Under the pieces are notes generated by a model, which worked only from the letters and a program-made list of their open reading frames with translations, ran no database searches and was not told the origin of the DNA. Positions 50,721-64,000 of a DNA stretch of 64,000 nt are shown one piece after another. This DNA comes from Struthio camelus (lineage: Eukaryota; Chordata; Aves; Struthioniformes; Struthionidae). The position numbers and the translations under genes are program-made. The DNA lies in NCBI RefSeq assembly GCF_040807025.1, contig NC_090943.1, forward strand, positions 118,743,900 through 118,807,899, in the 5' to 3' direction. Every line of letters starts with the position of its first letter. The first letter of the stretch is position 1.

Positions 50721-52777
50721 ACAAAAAAGACTTTAAAAAAAGGAGACTAAATGAGAAAGCATATTTGTAGTTTTCACATTGAAATAAGAACTTAAAAAGT
50801 GTGAAACCTCAATAACATGGAGCGTTTAACCAGTTCAGAGGTTTTTCTGGGCATGTTATCACTGTTCAGCAAAAATAGCAATTACTAATTAAAGAGGTTT
50901 AGTATTGAGAGCACAATAACAATATGTCGATTGAAATTGGCATATATTTAATTAAGGCAGTAACTAGGTCACAACAGTCATTTAACACAAGCATTTTGAC
51001 TGTTAATCTCTTCACCTAGTTTTGGGGATCAACCCTCTGCCTTTCCATCCCCTCCCTGATTCCAGCTGGCATCTTTTTATCTCTGTCAAGCTATCATTAA
51101 GTGCACTGCGGTATCAGTCAGAGCTTATTTTGTGACACTGAGTGTCCCAGAATCATTCTGGAGTTTCTCCAATAATAATTCCAGTGCTGTGCTCCAAAGG
51201 GAAAACATTTGAAAAGCTGCAGGTGAACGAAGGGATTCTAAATGCATACCTTCTCTTGGGTCTCTCAGAGTGCCACAGAGCAAGACTTCTGTCCTGCTTC
51301 TGGATATGCCATGTTTTCGGTCAAAGAGCTCATGAATAAAAATGGCAACTTATCGCTTTCCCAGCTTATCCCTGCCTTGATGCTGAGGCAGGAAAAATAA
51401 AGGCACTCGGAGAATGTGGGGTCTACAGCAAAAAGGAAATATTCTGTCTCTATATTATAAATAGAAGTAGCTGTGGTGCTGACTTTCTGGTAGCTCCCAG
51501 TGCATACAGCTGAGGAAAAGGTGAGAATGTAGGCTCTCTGAAGCATCATATGACAATGATATGCCAGTGCCAGAGCAATGAGCAGAGTCTAGAGGAGTGT
51601 AATGGAACATAAATAAAATAAAATAAAGGAAGCCAGTCTCTGTGAAGTGCTATAAAACAGGAGAAAAACCCTGTTTTTTCATAAAACATGAAAACCCTCA
51701 ATACAATTATTTTAATCTGCAACGTGATCATTTTATGAATGGGGACAGAAATGTTGTTGATGAAGGACTGAGGGACTGGACTCAGCAGACAAGGTGCTCT
51801 TTTCCAGTTTTGCATTCCTGAGTCCAAAATCACTTATTTATAAGCAACACACATGTTTTTGAAACAGTTGAAACGTACTTCTTGGGTTGTTGATTTCTTC
51901 TAGGTTTTTGTCCCTTCTTACCTGTTGTCCATGTTGAAGAACTCACTGTACTGCCACTTGTGCTGTGTATCTATCTCCGTTTTCTGTCCTAGCTGTTAAG
52001 CTGCAATAATTTTAGCCAAATCTGTGGGTTTTTTCCCTTTTTTTGCACTGGTTTATACAGAAGTACTGCCAAACACTATGATTCCATGATGTTTATAAAG
52101 TGCAAAAATAAACAAGTGTTGATAAGATACTCTTTGTAAGAAGAAAGTGAAGCCTCCAGTCTTGCAAACACACATGTAATTAATTCAGCTAAACTTAAGC
52201 AGAATGCAAGTTAAATTAGAGTTTATGTCTATTTGATGCGTATGTACAAATAAGGAAGAAAACAATGTGCTCGATGCCTGGCTGGAGGCCTGGAATGGTA
52301 ATTTAAAACATACCCAGAAAACAAGAAAGAGCTTATTTAGTCAGCTGTTTGGCATAAAAGGTATGCTGTTATCAGTTTTCTTATTAGCTGATGCCTATGA
52401 AAGTTTTGTTGCCTAGTGGAACAATTTCAAAATCAACATGCCTCTTGTGGGGTGATAACATGCTGACGGTATAAAAACCATTGCTTTGGAGATGATTAGC
52501 TCACGGCTTAGGCAGAGAAGGATTCTGGCCTTAATAAAGGAAATGATACAGGAAAAAAATGGTGCCTGTTAGATACAATGCTAAGTTACTAAGCTTGAGT
52601 TATTCGTCTCTGATGCCAGCTTGCTGGTGCTAATTAAACCAACTATATTTTAGCAAATACTAAGACAGGGCTCACAGTCCTCATACCTCATTTGAGTGTG
52701 TTGGACACAGCCACTGTTTCACACTAATTTATAGCCTTTTAACTCACAAAGAGATAACATCTGTAATGCTCATGAGC

Positions 52778-52804
52778 AAAAAAAAAAAACAAAAAACAAA
52801 AAAA
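52778..52804. repeat. A-rich simple repeat
   Basis: A runs broken by single C residues. Confidence 0.8.
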
Positions 52805-55800
52805 TCACGCAGTTGTAGTATTTGTAACTGACTTTCAGGTTTCATCAGAGAAGAAGGCTCGTTTACTAAGGACACGAATCACCATTGCATGGTGAAGGAC
52901 TCTGCCTGTAATAAGTTGTTAGCATTTTACGTGAGGCATTTTGATATCCTGTTCTCTTCTTACATATTCTTGGAAGCATATAATTAAAAACATCTTTACC
53001 TAGATTTACTACATTCATACAAACTTTATGACCCCTTAAGACCTGTTATGCAGTCTATTATGTTCTGAAAATATTTCTTGGCAAAATTTATTTCTATATT
53101 GTTGAAGTTTGCAATATAAGTATTTTTTTTAAAGTTCTAGTGCAGGCATTTCCAAAGGCTGTGCTGCTACAGCAGCCTATGTGCTCTATCTGCCCTAGGG
53201 AGCACCCTCCTACCAGAAATGAGTGGTCTCAGGGAAAGAGAAAAAGATGTGTACAGGCCCACAGACAAGGGGAAATGTGAAAATCTGCCACGTTCTACCT
53301 AATTTAATCTTAGGATTCTTTTTCTTAAAACAAATATACCAAAAGTTTAGGAAAACCATGATCTAGAGCTGCTGCTCAGAGCATAAGAAATACATGCTGG
53401 GTGGAGTTTGCTTTTCAGCATTTCATGATAACGTATTTGGAAGCTGCATTTTAAGGAGCATTTACTGATTTATCTTTTCTTCTACGTTATTCCTGGCTTC
53501 TGTAATACTGTTCCTGTGCTCATACTGATTGTCACTGTCATCTTGAATCACCTTTTTGAAGGAGGAGGACATCTAAAAATGACAGCAGAGTTTGGAAAAT
53601 TAAGTTAGCAAACCAAAATATGAGCATGGGTGCATACGCAATACCAATTGCAGATTAACTGCTACTATCTAAAACGTTCCCGACTCTACTTGGGTTGTTA
53701 CTTGCCTTTTACTTGAGTTTATGTTGTCTGAATGCCTTCCACTGGGTAAAAGAGCTATTCATTGCCATGTGAAACTCCACAGGAACATATCAAATAATAC
53801 ATTAGTAACATTCCTGACAACAAAAGGCCACGGACATGAGAAACATGTCATGACAAGATTTTGAAAACTGTCCAGCTTTCAAGACAAACACATTGGGCAG
53901 AATACAGAGGCATACTGTTACTGATGTCCTGTTGCAGGACGGGGCCTATGTTAAGAAATAAAGCATCCTACATATGACATTGATCCTAGAAACAAGAATG
54001 AAATCTAAAGATACTTCTTAGATCAGTAATGAAACAAATCCTTACTTCAATATGTGCATACACCACCTCTGTGACATCAGTAAGTTGCTAAGCTAGTAAT
54101 ACTGAGCTGACTTGACTTAATATTGTGAAATGTGATCAGATAACTGAAGCTGTATGTTGTTTTATTTGCTTAAAGGTAAAGAGCAGAAACCGGTGTATCC
54201 TGAGTAGTCAAAATGCTGCTTATTACAAGTAGATCCAGCAACAGTCGGGGGGAGAAAAAAACAAAACACCAAACAAGCATAAGCTGGCAGCACTTCATAC
54301 AAACAGAATCCTGTTTGGATTTTTCTCATGAAGCTGCAATAGCTCTTTGGCTTTAATTTGATCTTCACAGATGTAGCCTCAGACCAGGGTAAACGGGTCA
54401 TGTAAAATAAACCACTGTTTTTCAATAGGGCTACACAGGGGGCATTTGGTATCACTAGATTTAAGACTCTATTAAATAAAATGCGTGCATCAGCCTATGA
54501 AAGTAGTTTTTCATCATAAGCTTAGCCTGGCATACAATTTGGAGACCATTATATATGAACCCTGAGGGAGAGAAGATTAGGTTCCAATATTTTGACTGCA
54601 GAATGCTAAGTCTAAGTCATCAGAATCTCAAACTGTTTCAATGACCACAGTTATTTTTTATTTTTGGAAGTGGATTATTGATGACACATCCCTACCGCTC
54701 TAGGCATGCGACCTCAGCTGTCGGCACATTCCTAGCTGCCTAGCTACAAAACGCATCTGATGCTTATTTGGTCTCTTGGCTGTGTTGGTTCATAGCCTTG
54801 CAGCAGTTAAGGATTTTGTGCTCACTTTGGCCATTTGACTAGTCTCCTACATTACAGTATGGCTGCTAAACCTGAACTTGGAAGGTCAGTATTAGTCGTA
54901 CTTGAACATCCTTGGAAATTCTTATTCAGCAACATACCTCTTCCTGAGTAGGTATCTTTACAACTAACACAATCCCTTGTCCCCACCCCCTCACCAGAAA
55001 AAGCAGCCAACAGCATAACACCCACACAGCATGACAAGGAACAAAGCAGCAGCGTGCCACATTGCAGCTGGCTATTGAAAAGCACAGCAGCAAGGACAAT
55101 TTTGAAGTGGACAATATCTCAAGGAGGATACCAGATTCTCTTTTAACTAACTCATGTCACCATCATATATATCATTTGAAAAATCACTACTTTTCAGCAC
55201 TAACTTGCAGCAAGAAAAATCCAGATTGTTTTTGTCTGCTTCCGATTGCTCAGTGTAATTACCAGCACATAAAGTCTAGAGATAGGACCATGAAAAGAAG
55301 TTGAGAGACCCAGCATTCACAACAGAACAGAAAATTAACCTGCCAAATTTTACATCATTTAGACAAAGGGGGGGGGGGAATTAAGATAGTATTCCAACAT
55401 CCATTGTTAATGCAGGCTGCTTACATATACAGACATATTCAATTGCACAGATGTGACAAGATCAGCCCACAGAAGTGGCAGGGTAACTGTTCTTCAGTTT
55501 AATGTTACATAGCAACATTTAAGCAATACTTTTTTTTTTCCTCCTAGATCTCAACATTGTTTACTTTGTGATAAGGGCATTGTAGTTGAAACATTTGTGT
55601 TTGTAATCTGGCTTCTAAAATAACATGCTATTGCTAGAATCTTGCAGATGTTCAAAGGAGATGTACAATGGCAATAGCATGAACACAAATAGTTTAAAAA
55701 CAATCCTTTGAAAGAACGAACAGATGTAGCAGTCTGAACTATTACACTGAATACGGACAGTCTAGGTAGGCAGAAAAAAGAAACTGAGGGGAAGTGCTAG

Positions 55801-57095
55801 TTAGCAGATAAAACACAGTTGGAATAAGAACGCGAGAAAACTTATTTTAGTTAAGCCTATAAGTTGAAGAAAACGGGGGGAGGGGAGAAGGAAATATCAA
55901 ACTCAGACTCCTGAGTATATTTTGTAAAATTAACTTTTCGCAAAGCTAAAGTGAGATTATCTTCAAGAGCAGCCATGCTGTGAACACAAGATTAAGGAAA
56001 CCAAAGCCTTCAATGATACTAAATAGCAAGTCAGACAAACACTACTGCATATATTTACATCCAGGAACATTTCATGCTGTCCCAACCTTTATAAATCCTT
56101 CAGTGAAGGCAAAATTCCTATTACTTTTGGCCTTTAAGTCATGGGAAGTAGGGGTTCCTGCTTAAGAGGTCATCACTTTATCTTGCTTAAATATGTAACA
56201 ATTAAATTCTCCTTGTGTTTTTAGCCTGTAGCAGCCAAAAGAATGAGACCTATGCAAAGATGAGGCCATTTTGAGAACCAAGATAATGAACTTTCTTAGG
56301 TTTTTAGTTTTCAGGACAACAGCATCTGTATAGCTGTTTTTGTAGGAATGCATTATTTGCTTAACAGCACTTTTATTAATGACATGTAGCAGAGGAAAAT
56401 GTGCAATCATTTAAGAAGCAAGGAGGACCTTTTCTCAAGTAAGGTTTTACCAAGTTAATTCTCAGAAATAGTTTGCCCTCTTTCTCACAAAGGCATTAGC
56501 TGCAGAACAATAAAGCTTTATGTAGGTTTGCTGACCAAGTATTGCTGTTAATTACTGCCAGCACAGACACTTTACTCAGGAAAAAAAATCCTTTATACAA
56601 GCTTCCTTCAATGGGAAACAGGGGGTGGCAATTCCCACATATTATCAGCTTAAAAACTTAGCAAACAGCAGCGTAAACTGGGACATGAAAATATCCCTGA
56701 TCATCTGCAACCTTAAGAGAAAGAGCTAGGCAGGGTGTCTACATGTTTAATAATCATAAATGAACTTTGCTACAATTGCCCAGTGGCCGGTAATCTTCCC
56801 CAACCATTTATTTGGCTAAATACATATGCTAATCAGATTCCACTTCAAAAACTGAGATAGCAGATTTCTATAGTTGTGTTTTTAGGGATACCATTACTTA
56901 CTGCTAGGAGTATTTTCTAACTTTGTAACACTGAGCAAATGAGATGCTGGAAAACTCGCTTTCACTTTGTTGTGCAACTGAAAATCAAGTATCATTAACA
57001 CAAACTTCTATTACCTATTTACAAATGAAGGTATTTCCCCACAGAATAATTTGAGGTATTGACAAAATTTGAGGTATTTTATCTATATAGCAATC

Positions 57096-57101
57096 TTTAT
57101 T
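57096..57101 (-). terminator. MYL12B: AATAAA poly(A) signal of the intact MYL12 gene
   Basis: AATAAA on the minus strand, about 305 bases beyond the stop codon, a normal position for this small gene. Cleavage is expected about 10-30 bases further left. Confidence 0.7.
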
Positions 57102-57405
57102 TCAAAATGGCGTTCATTACAAAAATGTAAAAATCCAGCTAAACCAGAAACATTGAGATTATTTTCCTGGGCTTTCATGTTCACAGATCTTTGTCCCTAT
57201 ATCCTTTTCCTCACAATATTTTCCCCGTTTCCAGTCTGATTACACAGGTGCAAGTGTGCCTAGATGGCCTGGAATAGATAAATACATTGAGAAAGGCAAA
57301 AGCTGTAAAGCTAAATGCATGCAACAAGTTCTACCAGGAAAAAAACCCTCAGAAATAAACATAAGTGAAAAGTAAAGAGATATCTGCAGGTATCAGGAGT
57401 TTTGC

Positions 57406-63486
<6,081 letters not shown>

Positions 63487-63889
63487 CCGGCGGCCGCGGC
63501 AGACAGTCCCGGTACGAGCGCGGGGCAAACAGAGGCGGCAGCGGCGGCGCTTCCGGAGAACGAACAGCCAGGAGCGGCCGCCGCCCAACCAGCGCACAGG
63601 AAGGAAGGCGTGGGCGAAACCATGCGCGCCGAAAGGCGGGGGGCGGGTGGGGAAGAAAGCGGCCAGGCGACGCAGCACAAGCCGTACTAAGGGAGGGGGC
63701 GCAGTAATTGCTTGACTAGTCTTTCCCCTCGCTGTGGCTCTCCCCGCCTTAGGAGGGTCGAGCCAGAGCCCCGAGGTCGACGTCTGCCCTTCCTCCTGCC
63801 TGCCTCCCTCCCCCCCCGGCTGAGCTGCGCCTTGGTACAGCGCTGTGCCGTCACCGCATTCCAGGGGGCGGGGCCGCGCCGCGCGTTGC

Positions 63890-63899
63890 CCTTGTAAGG
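63890..63899. promoter_or_regulatory. MYL12B: CArG-like (SRF) element
   Basis: CCTTGTAAGG is one base away from the CC(A/T)6GG consensus and sits between two GC boxes, 5' of the inferred exon 1. SRF with MRTF controls many actomyosin genes, so a functional site is plausible but untested. No comparable box was seen in the CpG island of the left MYL12 copy. Confidence 0.4.
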
Positions 63900-63931
63900 C
63901 AACGGCGGGAGTTTCCTGTCCGTCGCGGCTG

Positions 63932-63966
63932 AGGGGCGGGGCCGGGGGGGCGAGGCGGGGGGCGGA
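63932..63966 (+). promoter_or_regulatory. GC-box cluster with G-quadruplex potential
   Basis: Dense G-runs on the plus strand with GGGGCGGGGC and a run of seven G, ending in GGCGG. Typical Sp1/KLF-binding composition of a housekeeping promoter. Confidence 0.55.
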
Positions 63967-64000
63967 GCCCCAGACACCTGCGGGAAGCGCGGCACCGCCC

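Larger units (their letters stand above)
46501..57095. other. Intergenic between the two MYL12 copies
   Basis: No coding exon recognised. Contents are poly-T runs (for example 48163-48178, 50142-50164), a (CTGT)n repeat, an A-rich repeat at about 52778-52804 and an old CR1 relic at about 50370-50720. A sequence near 53330-53370 (CCAAAAGTTTAGGAAAACC) resembles part of an old dispersed vertebrate repeat but is too degraded to name. Confidence 0.55.

Overview
The window looks like avian nuclear DNA. The evidence is vertebrate split genes with GT-AG introns, two CpG-island promoters, a typical bird CR1 LINE tail at 20547-21093, older CR1 relics, and otherwise low repeat density. No bacterial, viral, organellar or CRISPR signal was seen. 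The species cannot be fixed from sequence alone.

The only clearly protein-coding locus is on the minus strand at the right. It is an intact non-muscle/smooth-muscle myosin regulatory light chain gene of the MYL12A/MYL12B type. It has three coding exons (59081-58898, 58639-58478, 57578-57406) that join to a 172-residue protein. A non-coding first exon probably lies in the CpG island at 62990-64000. A second, paralogous MYL12 locus lies 13-18 kb downstream on the same strand (39289 to about 45756). It keeps the same exon layout, splice sites, homologous 3' UTR and its own CpG island at 45435-46500. However, its start codon is GTG in place of ATG, and it carries a +1 insertion at the end of exon 3, a shifted splice acceptor, and a frameshift in exon 4 that leads to a premature stop. 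I read it as a decayed unprocessed duplicate.

Layout: 1-140 is a CpG-rich edge, perhaps a promoter of the next gene to the left. In mammals the order is MYL12A, MYL12B, TGIF1, so TGIF1 would be expected off the left end; this is inference. 141-39288 is a long non-coding stretch holding one ancient CR1 (about 2225-3110), one younger CR1 (20547-21093), simple repeats and a perfect 39-bp tandem duplication. 39289-46500 is the decayed MYL12 copy with its CpG island. 46501-57095 is intergenic, with an old CR1 relic at about 50370-50720. 57096-64000 is the intact MYL12 gene.

No novel multi-gene system was found. The most interesting signals concern the MYL12 pair: the combination of lesions in the left copy, the mosaic of near-identical and diverged blocks (gene conversion or recent decay), a G-quadruplex motif just inside the intron 2 donor of the intact gene, and a CArG-like box among GC boxes in its promoter.
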